64,000 bases of DNA from Beverwykella pulmonaria (taxonomy: Eukaryota > Ascomycota > Dothideomycetes > Pleosporales > Melanommataceae): assembly GCA_001599595.1 (NCBI GenBank), contig BCHH01000007.1, positions 558,084-622,083 on the forward strand, written 5' to 3'. This document shows, piece after piece, positions 22,343 through 32,029 of this stretch; the stretch's first letter is position 1; each line of letters opens with the position of its first letter. Under the pieces are notes generated by a model. The model worked only from the letters and a program-made list of their open reading frames with translations. It had not been told where the DNA came from and did no database searches. Both the position numbers and the translations under genes were made by a program.

Positions 22343-23214
22343 GCGTTGCATTCTATTATCCAGTAGCAAAATTTTGTTGATATATTTCTAAAACCATATA
22401 TTTCCTCAACTTTCGGACACTTATTTTACAGGAGTAGACATTGTGAACACATACTTGATAGCATAGGAATCCAGGCGACTATGATTGAGAAGGAAGATTT
22501 AAAAGCTCCGAGCGTCGGAAATCGACATAAGGCTGGAAGTTGTAGGAGGATATTCTACCAACGTGTTTATATTGCAGTCCACGTAACGATATGTTTATAA
22601 GAGTGCTATCTATTATCACCACCCGCTTTTGCTAGTGCGTATTTATTGACTTTAATCCTAAAGTTAGGCATTTTAACGAGAGGTTAGAGAATTGAGATCA
22701 AACTCCATCTGTCTCGTCGTATTCGCCGGGAGAAGTCATGCATTCTTGGGTTAGTAAAGTATACAATCTGTATGGTAAAATTTAAGAGGATTTAAATATG
22801 AAATTACACTGGCCAAGGAGAAGCCTTCCAACTGCCCAGCTGGATGACTAGAGGCCAATCATGTGATTTACCATATACCAACGGAATTTATACAGACGCT
22901 TTGGATTTGATAAGTATGGATTCAGCTGTGCCAGTTGATAGACAGCCATAACTGCTTGTATACATGCAACTAAGCAAATTATCTCCTTTGGGCTTGTCCC
23001 AAGGTCACATGATCATAATGGCAGGCTTTGTTGTCAGACCTTCGTGGCATGGAGATACGAGTGAATACTTGAGCACGCTCCCCACTCTTTTCAACTTCTA
23101 GGCAGCAGTCTCACTTCCACCTTCACCCATCTTCCCGCTAACATACATTACCTCTGATTCGAGGCCCACAAAACATATTACATATATCTCAAAAAATCCA
23201 TCATTCTGTTCAAA
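22343..23214. other. AT-rich intergenic region
   Basis: 870 bp, markedly AT-rich between about 22350 and 22930. No open frames of note. The last 150 bp form a pyrimidine-rich leader for the next gene. Confidence 0.5.
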
Positions 23215-23676
23215 ATGCGCGACGAACTAGAGAACAAGCTTTACATTGCCTTCCCAGCACTCTACGCCCAACAAGCCCTCCCGATGTCGGAGACCAGCAT
23301 GTGTTTCGGGTTCCAATGCGGGGACGGCTGGTACGATCTCATCTCCCAGCTCTCCTTTACTATCGCAAAGATAATTGCTACAAATGACGCGCTCGACCCA
23401 AAACTGTACACAGCATCGTGCGTGAAAGAGAAGTTTGGTGGCTTGAGGTTCTACATGAATTACACGACGGACGAGATCCAAGAGGCGATTTACAATGCTT
23501 CTAAGGAGAGCGAAAAGACGTGTGAGACGTGTGGGGCCGAGGGGGAAATGCAGACTAAGGATGGGTGGATTAGGGTTATTTGTGGACAGTGTGAGGTAGA
23601 GAGGCAGAGATGGCAGGAGGAAGAGCGGAGGAGGTGGGATAGGAGGGATTCAGGGGCCAAGACAAATGTTGATTGA
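23215..23676 (+). CDS. Zinc-ribbon protein resembling bacterial/phage hypothetical proteins
   Basis: Intronless, 153 residues. Two parts are visible: an N-terminal domain with MCFGFQCGDGWYDLISQLS and SCVKEKFGGLRFYMNYT, and a C-terminal zinc ribbon with CETCG and CGQC pairs separated by DGWIRVI, ending in an Arg/Glu/Trp-rich helix. The combination of 'CGDGWFDLI', 'VKEKFGGLRFY' and a CxxCG...CxxC ribbon is one I associate with small bacterial and phage proteins of unknown function. Lack of introns in an intron-rich neighbourhood fits horizontal acquisition (inference). The ATG is the first of the frame, preceded by an A/T-rich leader. No function is claimed. Confidence 0.75.
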   Translation: MRDELENKLYIAFPALYAQQALPMSETSMCFGFQCGDGWYDLISQLSFTIAKIIATNDALDPKLYTASCVKEKFGGLRFYMNYTTDEIQEAIYNASKESEKTCETCGAEGEMQTKDGWIRVICGQCEVERQRWQEEERRRWDRRDSGAKTNVD

Positions 23677-25092
23677 TCGGTTGTTGATACGTGAAGGATG
23701 TAAAGACCACGCGCTAATCGAGGCATAAGCCATCTTGTCTATCATTCCATCGTCTTTGACCAATATTGAGGATTTTTTAATGTCTATATCCTCATATTGC
23801 AGCCTTTCGCAGTCATGAAATTTTTAAGGCAGAATACCACAGAGATTTTATGTAATCAAATATTAGCGTCCATCCTTTCTAAGCAGGCATTTATTCAACC
23901 TTTTTACTATCTTTTGTTTGAACCATCCTCGAGAAGCTTCATCAAACCACATGATTAAGCCTCCCTTCCTCTAATGGGAATTCCCTACACTAAACATTAC
24001 TCATCAGCACGCGAGTTGTTATCAAACATTCAGGAATCATTATTAGAATGGCATAACACGCCATAAACTTTCTCTGCTAAGCAAAATGCTGGGCAATCTT
24101 CATCACCTCCGCTCTAGTCTACACACTCATCCCAAAAAGGAACCTCAACAATGTCTTCGCATATATCTTTCTAGACACTCTCGTCGGCTTTGCCTTAGCG
24201 CTCCACATCCATTGCTACCCCGCAAACCATATCTGGCCGTGTCCCGCACACTGTACAGCCTCAAAGATGTTGTTCTCACTCTATCGATTCACCTAGCGGT
24301 CCACGAGCTCAGTGGGACACAAGAATTGCAGCCCACATTTCCATCGCCTTCAATTTCTTGCCGATATCGGAAAACTCCGTGCGGCAATACTTCAACAAGC
24401 CGGACAGGGCCACGATCACCTTTACCATCCACATAAGTCCGAATATGTTCTGATTGGTTGAGCAGTGCTTTAGCGAGCCCTGTTGCTAGGGCTGGCACCT
24501 GCGTTCTTGCATCGTCCGATATGGGCTTTTTCCGTCACCACAGGAGGAAGTGTAAGCCGAGGACACCATAATGTCACGTGGATATGCCACTGACTAATCA
24601 GTCCGTCATATATATATCAGCTGTACATACATCACATACAATACACATCTTGACACCTTTTCCTCCGCCCTCCAGCTTACAGGAAGCTTGTACATTTCTG
24701 GTCATCGATGCCAGACATATGCATATTTACCTGGCTATATGTCCAAGTACTTAGAGCAGAGTTGGACGGATATATTTCGAGTTTGGGCACTTGTGTCACA
24801 TGGTTGGCGATGAGACTGGGGTTGCGCACAAGAGGAAGAGGGCAGTTGGCCCAAGTTTAATATGACAAGGTTTTCTCTTCATTCACTATTCCCCAACACA
24901 AGAGAACGAATTGAGAGTTCTCACCGTTGTATGTTCATACTGTAGTTCGGGGGAGGTTGGAATAGCCAATCGCAAGATGGTAAGTATTTACTAGCGTTTC
25001 TTGGCCAATGACTCGATTCTCGAATTTGTGACCCACCATTCCCCCACCACTTCTCTCACTACGCACAAGGAAAACACATCCACTCCGCCAAC
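23677..25092. other. Intergenic region with a possible gene remnant
   Basis: 1.4 kb. On the plus strand between about 24090 and 24440 two adjacent frames, offset by one base, look protein-like: the first with ITSALVYTLIP and a hydrophobic segment, the second with QWDTRIAAHISIAFNFLPI. No start or splice sites join them, so a decayed gene is possible. The remainder includes a CACGTG near 24575 and the eIF2B-alpha promoter. Confidence 0.3.
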
Positions 25093-26265
25093 ATGGACCT
25101 CGAGACCCCCACGGCAGAGTACCCTCAGGGTCGTACGCCACTGCCTGCGTTCGACATCGTCTCCACATACCGCAACATTCTCGACTCTGACCCAGACCTC
25201 ACCATGCCTGTTGCCGCTATTGAAGCCCTCGTCGAAGCAATCGCGCATAGCACCGTGTCTACCGTCGCCGAAACCCTCGATCTCCTCGAACGCCACACTG
25301 CAGTACTTAAAGCGTCGATACCGAATCCAATATCCTTGTCTGCCGGCACGGATCTTTTCCAACGATACCTGGTGACTACGCTGAACAGGCCCGCGAGCCT
25401 GAACCTGGGCCCGAGCGATGATTTCCGCGCGATACGTAATCATCTACTCTCAAATGGCAGGCTGTTCGTCGAGCGCGCAAAGGCGAGCAGGGACAAGATT
25501 GCGAGCTTCGGGAAACACTTCATCCGCGACGGTGCGACGGTTCTCACCAATGGTGGCTCAAGAGTCGTAGGTGCACTATTGAGGAGGGCTGCAGAATCGA
25601 GCCATATGCGGTTTAGGGTCATATACGTCCTTTCTCCTTCCACATCGGTGGACTCCCGCGAAGGTCACCAGATCGTGGCTGATTTGAGGTCCCACAATGT
25701 ACCTGTGGCCACGATACCAGACTCGGCGGTAGCATACTCGCTGGGCAAGGTCGACATGATCATTGTGGGCGCAGAAGGCGTCGTGGAAAACGGAGGCATC
25801 ATTTCCAGGATGGGCACATACCAGATGGGTCTGCTGGCGAAGAGCAAAGGCAAGCCTTTTTACGTCGTGGCAGAGAGCCACAAATTCGTGAGGTTGTACC
25901 CACTGAGCCAATTCGATTTGCCCATCGAACAGAAGGTGCTGGACTTCAAGGTTTCGACTAGCGACAAGAGCGTGAGTGGCGCACCAAATGATGAGGGCAT
26001 CGCAGATATGAGTGCTGGGGAAGTGAGGAAGTGTTCTGGAATCAGCGCCCAAGATTCTGTTGATTTTACGGTTAGTTTGTCATGTTTTAATTCCGTGTGT
26101 GCATCGCTAATTCTCTTTCACACAGCCACCAGATCTAATCTCTGGAATTATTACCGAATCTGGCGTACTCACACCCTCCGCTGTGTCCGAGGAATTGATC
26201 AAGATATGTAAGTCAGCCGATTCTACTCAAGCCTACACGATAGCTAATCGGATATAGGGTTCTGA
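25093..26265 (+). CDS. GCN3: Translation initiation factor eIF2B subunit alpha
   Basis: Regulatory subunit of the eIF2B guanine-nucleotide exchange factor for eIF2; the alpha subunit senses phosphorylated eIF2 in the stress response. Exons 25093-26070, 26126-26207 and 26258-26265 give 355 residues, a little longer than yeast Gcn3. An N-terminal helical region is followed by the Rossmann-like domain: HFIRDGATVLTNGGSRVVGALL, FRVIYVLSPSTSVDSREGHQ, VPVATIPDSAVAYSLGKVDM, IIVGAEGVVENGGIISRMGTY and GKPFYVVAESHKFVRLYPL. The last exon contributes only eight bases, completing IKIWF. The region VSTSDKSVSGAPNDE is a fungal-type linker. Confidence 0.95.
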
Positions 26266-28020
26266 GTCCTTCCTGAGCACCAGCATTCCCCATCTGCATG
26301 ATCATCTCGCGCCTCCCTCGCCAATATACTCAATCTCCAGCACTGAACTCCGAATCCCTCCCTCAAATGCTTCGTCCGTCATTTTTGCGTTACTTTATAC
26401 TTAAATGTGTTACGCTATGCCTCTCGATAACGGCATTCCATATCTGAACTCCAAACGCAATCATCGCTTCAACGACGAACGCAAAGAGGATTGAACGGAC
26501 TGCGTTTGAGATAGAGGTGTACTAAGGAATATATCGAAGCCCAGCAGAGAAAGGCTTTGAATGATGCGCGATGGCGAGAAGTGATGTCGTGATTGCTCAT
26601 GCAATCGTTTTCGACATGGCAGAATACCGCAAGTAGGCCTGGACGACGGACAGCAGCCACAAGTATTGCGTTATTGTGAAAAGGTATCCTGATTCGGGTG
26701 GGAGAGATGACGCACAGGAACCCGAAGGGTCGATGTATGTCCATTTGCATCCCAGGGGGAGGGCTGGGAAAAGGCATAGATACCCATAGATCCGCTAATA
26801 CAACGAGTGAACCTCGGAGAATAGCACTAAAAACTCTTACACCCCCGATGATGGCATTCACATACCTAAAGCCGCGCAACACATGACACATTAGCTGTGA
26901 AGTCAAGAAGGATCGTAAAGACGCACGCAACGTGATTTGTTCCCCAACCCCAAATCCAAAATACTTTACATTTCTCCCTTTGTAGAAACGATCCCGCGAC
27001 GACCAATCAGATACCCTTGTACCCCCGGACAACGTGATGCCAAATTCCACTTCGAACTTTCTACCGACCCTGCACCAACTCCCCACTTCATATCTCGCGC
27101 CACATCCCCAGGCGGCAAACCCGCCCACAGCCATCCCTCAGCCAACCCCTTGTATATTCCCGTGCACATTGACACTCCCCTCTCTACTACGCTCCTCTTC
27201 CTCATGCTCTTCATGCTCTTCTCACTATAGCAGCGCTTACTCTTCAACGTACCCAGAATACTATCCTGCACCCAAGACCCCCCAATCTCCTCCCAATCTC
27301 CCCTCCTGCATGTTCGACTCCGGTCTAGCCTTCGATTGCGTAATACTCCGCTATGCGCGGGACATGGGCTGACATGTCGAGCCCCCGAGTCCCCATTTAG
27401 GAAGAAAGAAAAATTACAGACACTACTTGTCGTCCTAGATTCGACCGTTGAGGAAACCGGGAATGATAAATGGAAAGATGGACAACAGAAGTAAAGACAG
27501 CACGCGCTAGACTACAGTAAAACTGGATCTATGGAAGCTCTGGCAGGTGTAATGAAAGTGGAGGGGTAGGTGAATTGTCTAGATCTTGATCTTATGCTGT
27601 CTTACTACATACCTCTTTCATTCTCCTTTTGTGAGAGGAAATAAGATACATATATATATACAAGAGACGGCGGATGCAGACAATGCGACAGTAGTAACAC
27701 TGGCAATCCATGCCAGCATAATTCGAGTCGCACCTGACGCCGTGCTATGAGCGCTTTTCGCAACCATGACGCAAGTTAGAAGAAGAGACAAATGAGACCA
27801 AACTCCACAAATCCCTTCGTCAGGTTCCGAGACCCGACTGTAGGCCATTCGCCCTTGTTCATAATATCGTTACCGTTCGTATGTCATATGTCCTGTGATC
27901 TGTGTCGGTGTCCGTATTGGAGAAAGGAAAAGCACATATCCTTGCTCACATCCATCCTTTGAATCCCCATCCACCACCAACTTTTTGCCGTCACATTGGA
28001 ATAGGCGGCCCCTCCTCTTA
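26266..28020. other. Intergenic region between GCN3 and SREA genes
   Basis: 1.75 kb between convergent genes. A 221-codon minus frame (26469-27134) and overlapping plus frames (26937-27372) exist, but none shows family motifs or supporting splice logic. An (AT)n tract lies near 27648-27661. 3' UTRs of both genes are expected here. Confidence 0.4.
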
Positions 28021-29738
28021 TTACCCTTCCAAGCTCTCCAACTCCTCTAGTTCTTTCTGCCTCCTCGCCAGCTCTTGCTTCATGAATTCCGTCTCGCGCT
28101 TCAGCCACTCCTTCCTCGCTGAGTTCGGTGCCGGGCTGGCAGTAGTCCCTCCACTTCCATACCGAGCTGACGGTTCTCCGGCTTGTCGGGAGATGCCAGA
28201 TAGCGATGGATCAATATTTGAGTCTGGGGCCGTAGGATGGTTCAGGATGGATGAAATCGGATTCGGGCGATGTGGCATAGGGTGTTCGGGGGCCTGCAGT
28301 GCTCCTTCCGACTCCATCGTGGCACTCCGGCTGCGCTTCCTCGGAGACGGTGCGCCAACAGCTGCTGTCGAAGAAGCCGGGGGGCCTGTGGAAAGGGATG
28401 CATTGCTGTGGTAGTTCGTAAAGTCGATAGCAAGGGGTCCTCGAGGTTCCGGTGGGTAGTGTTCGCTGGTTTCGATTGCAGTTGATGGTTCTGGTGAGAT
28501 GGATGACTCGAACATTGGTGTTTGTGTTGCGCGCTGTTGGGGCGAATAGCTGGTGATGGACGAAGCAGCTTGTGTGCCACCCTCTCCCGGTGCAGCTGGT
28601 ACAACGCGTTTCCGACGCTTTATTTCTTGCTTCTTCATTGCGACGGGTCGATGTGTACCATGAAGCTTGAAGTATAAACCTTTAAGTGGGTCAGCAATTA
28701 GCTTGATTCACCGCTTTACGCGTGGTAAGGGGCTAAGATTTCATGTAACATACCACAGGCATTGCATATGATATGTCCAGCTTCGTCTCTCCTCCAGAGT
28801 GGCGTTATGGTAGTTCCGCAATTCTGGCAGGCTGGAATGACATTCGTTGCTCCAGTCGCCACGGCCTGACCTGCTCCATCGTTGGCGCGAGGTTCTGTTG
28901 AGCCGGAAGTGGCATTTGCTTGGGCGAGAGCGAGATGAGCAGTCTTGGAGACACGATTGTTGTAGGCGGGGCATCCGTTGCAGCCTTGCTGGCCTCCAGT
29001 GCCATTACATCTACCGCCGCCCGGACACGTACCCGTGGAGACTTGGTCGGCAGTAACATAAATGGCACCTCTTGGAGATGCGGCGGCATTTCCAGGAGAG
29101 GCGCTTCTGTCATGGCTCTGACCTGGAGCTTGGTTTTCGTGGACAGACGCAATGGCTGGGGGTTGAGGGCGCTTGAGATTTGTTGGTCGAGATTGATTCC
29201 GTGCTTTGAGATACAGACCGCAGGCGTTGCAGATTGTCTCGCCAGACGGCGAGCGACGCCACAACGGCGTTCTTGTCGTCCCGCAATTGCTTGATGTAGG
29301 TTAGTACGAATATCAGGGAGTGCGAAAGAATGCAAGGAAAATGCGAGACCCGTTGCGATATAACGAGCAGAAGATGTTGGGTACGCACCTGCAGACCTGT
29401 CCCGTCAGGGGAGCATTTCCTGCAGTCGTGCTAGGCTGGGGCGCAGATGGTGTTGGTGCTGGCCTTGGGGTTTGCTCTGGTTGTCCGCCCTGCTGGAAAG
29501 CCAGCGTGTCTTCGAGTGAGTGATAAATCTCGGGGCTCCGGCCTCCCGGCGCAGTGGCAGATTGCTGTTCCTGGGGAGCGGACATCGTCCTTGGAGTGCT
29601 CGCGTCTTGGGAATGGTTCAGCAAGCTAAGGTTCTCGGCCATCTCAATGTCTTCCCGGCTGGGTTCTCTGGACATATGATGAGGATGCGCAGGAGTGGGA
29701 GCGAGCGACGTGCCTCCGCTTCCCGTAGAAGTCGCCAT
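28021..29738 (-). CDS. sreA: GATA-type iron regulator SreA (siderophore repressor)
   Basis: Repressor of siderophore synthesis and iron uptake when iron is plentiful (SREA/URBS1/SRE/Fep1 family), nuclear. Exons 29738-29389, 29289-28754 and 28679-28021 give 514 residues. The first finger begins at about residue 116 ([14 protein letters not shown]...CNACG), the second at about 271 ([14 protein letters not shown]...CNACG); both are C-x2-C-x17-C-x2-C. Between them at about 205 is the diagnostic cysteine-rich region [19 protein letters not shown] (C-x5-C-x8-C-x2-C) thought to sense iron. After finger 2 comes a basic [10 protein letters not shown]; the C-terminus is a predicted coiled coil ([17 protein letters not shown]). 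Both introns cut within finger codons. ATG 29738 is the first that gives the usual [13 protein letters not shown] start; another lies 48 bases upstream. Confidence 0.96.
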
Positions 29739-30984
29739 GGTGTCTAGACGACCGTGCCGGAGCCAGACAGGCCGGGGAAGGAGCACAATGTAGCTGCGAA
29801 CCTTGGAGGTTGAGGCGTGTGGAACTGATGGGCGGAATCGGCCTGTCCTCTGGCTGGCTGCGCTGGAGTGGTATCACTGAGGCCACTACGCGGAACTTTG
29901 AGGGAGCAAGATCTGATTGCGAGAGCGAGGTACAGATACAGCACAGGTGGTGGCGGGAGCGTGACCTGGGGTGACCTAGGGTGATATGCGGGCTGCCCTG
30001 GAGCTTGGTTCCCCCGTGGTTGTTGCTTGCGTGGCTCACTTGCGGACAGAACAAGCTTTTTTACGTGAGCTCTGTCTTACCAGCGATGGCGAGCGGCGAG
30101 CGGAGGAGGGTCCTCGTCATCTGTCAGCTCGCGACGCGATACGATACGTGCTGCGTGTCTCGGTCGCTGCGTTGCAGCCCGTGGGAGTGAAAGTGCCATC
30201 GACTTTCGGTGAAAGCACGGCCAATCAGGAGCCGGCTAATGCTAAGCAGCGTCTCGCCCCAGCCACTAGCACCTGCTTCAATGTAATCCGTCTGGGGGGC
30301 GACAGCACCAGCATTCTGCACACCAGCACGCCTTTGGACGGGGTTATGTGCGGATTCAACATCCAGGGCCGCGAGCGTTTCGGACGAGCTTGAGCACATA
30401 ATAAAGGCCCGATATTTTTGGGGTCGCCCTGTCTTGAGGTGGCGTCGGAAAAAGCAGTTCACCACGCCTGCGAAAAAAAAAATATAGGCCACTCAAACGC
30501 GAGCTATATCGAATATCCACACTGCGATGGTCTTCCCTCATGGACAAAATCTGCTCCAACCTGGTCTGCGGGCCCAATCACGGCATCACCAAAAGAGTAG
30601 CATATGCGCCACCGGCAACTAGGCACAAGCGCAACAGCCTATTGTGGTCCACAGGGGGGCAGCTTCGGTTGATTGAAGCAGCTAAACAATATCTAACAGA
30701 GGCTCGACCTGCGCTCCCAATCACTTCCTGTGAAAGAACCAAAACGTGTCCTCCAACCAATCTCTTTTTCCCAGTGCCCAGGTGCAGTTCACATACAAGA
30801 TAGAAACTCGATTGACGCCAAAACAAAAACCCATCCAGTCCGGCTCCAAGAGGGTTTCCGTAATACACATACATGCGTACAAGAATAGTCACAGCGCTGC
30901 TTCGTGCCCAGGTGCCTTGATAGCCCCCGGGCCGATGCGCGCGAGGATTCATCGACCGCCGTCCTCGTCTTGTGGGTAGGATGA
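29739..30984. other. SREA promoter and 3' region of TVP15
   Basis: 1.25 kb. Includes the sreA promoter, with GATA-containing words near 30137-30150, and an A9 run at about 30474. Open frames here (for instance 29986-30393) carry no recognised domain. No other gene supported. Confidence 0.45.
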
Positions 30985-32029
30985 TTAGACTTGTTCGGCA
31001 CCCCAGCCGGCGTCCGCATCACTGTCGCTGGAATTAGGATCAGGATCAAGCATGGCTGCAAAACGCTAGCGGGGATAGACATACCGCATGTTCGCCGGCG
31101 GCTCAATGCTAGGGATGTACTCGAGGACCACGTATCCGAGACCGATTATGCCAACGATGGTACCGGGCAGCCAGTGGTACCATCCTACCTCGACAATGGC
31201 TGAGCCAATGAAAACGTAAACTGGGTTACAGTAAGTCGGGTTCTGTTATGCGATGCAGCGCTACTCACAGATTCCACGTCCGAGGAAGGAGAACATGAAC
31301 GATGCATAACGTGCAACTTGTTGTGGGATTTGGAACTCTGTGTACTGTGTTAGCCCCATCCACTACTACCACCATCGGAGATGCCAGCCGTTCGGTGGGA
31401 ACTTCATGACTATCCCGTAATCAACAGCAGCCCGCCCGCCCACGGTAAACAACGTATGCTGCCAAACTCTCCAAATAGCTTTCTGTTGAGGGGAGCGGCT
31501 GCCCAGTAGGGTAGGGTGTTAAGGAGATAGGTACGAACCAAGAAGCGCCGTAGCTGCGCGTCCTATTAGCAACGCCCTAATGTAAATAATCTTGAGGCTA
31601 CTTACAGGCACCAAAGATGATAATGTATACTCCGAGAATAGTATTAGAGCTACCGTACTTGATCAGCACCACGCAACTCCTTGAAATGACTTTTGTCGTG
31701 CATCTTGTATCCGCACCCCGAGATCCGCAACGTAGTCAATCTGCATCGAGCGCGCCGAAAGAAAGTCTACGTGATATCGTACTCGACGACGCCCAGGGGG
31801 TGGTTCGGATGGATGTGACGGGGGCAAACTCACATGCCGATGGGGAACAGCTTCGCGACGCCGCCGAGCACCATGAACACGGCCACGGCGAAGTTCACGA
31901 TGCGACTGCAATTGCGTCAGCCTTCATCACACAATATGGACGCCTCGAAGTGCCTAGGGGGACAGGGAGGCTGTTCTCGAGGAGCTCCGTCGGCGCGCAG
32001 AAACGTACAAGATGTCTGAGAAGTCCATG
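30985..32029 (-). CDS. TVP15: Golgi membrane protein Tvp15 (COPI-associated family)
   Basis: Small four-helix Golgi/vesicle membrane protein of the COPI_assoc family. Seven exons on the minus strand: 32029-32010, 31905-31834, 31649-31606, 31553-31539, 31337-31269, 31220-31085, 31027-30985, giving 132 residues in frame (yeast Tvp15 is about 143). It reads MDFSDIFRIVNFAVAVFMVL, then GVYIIIFGASTALLEFQIPQ, FMFSFLGRGIFYVFIGSA, GWYHWLPGTIVGIIGLGYVV, LEYIPSIEPPANMR and an acidic tail ending DAGWGAEQV. Exon 4 is just 15 nt (with flanking bases it encodes STALL) and the first coding exon is 20 nt, so automated prediction would easily miss this gene. The terminal intron is 57 bp; shorter alternatives create stops. 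Confidence 0.88.

Noticed and set aside
26469..27134. 221-codon minus frame
   Set aside because: No recognisable domain, overlapped by equally long plus frames, and located where two 3' UTRs are expected.
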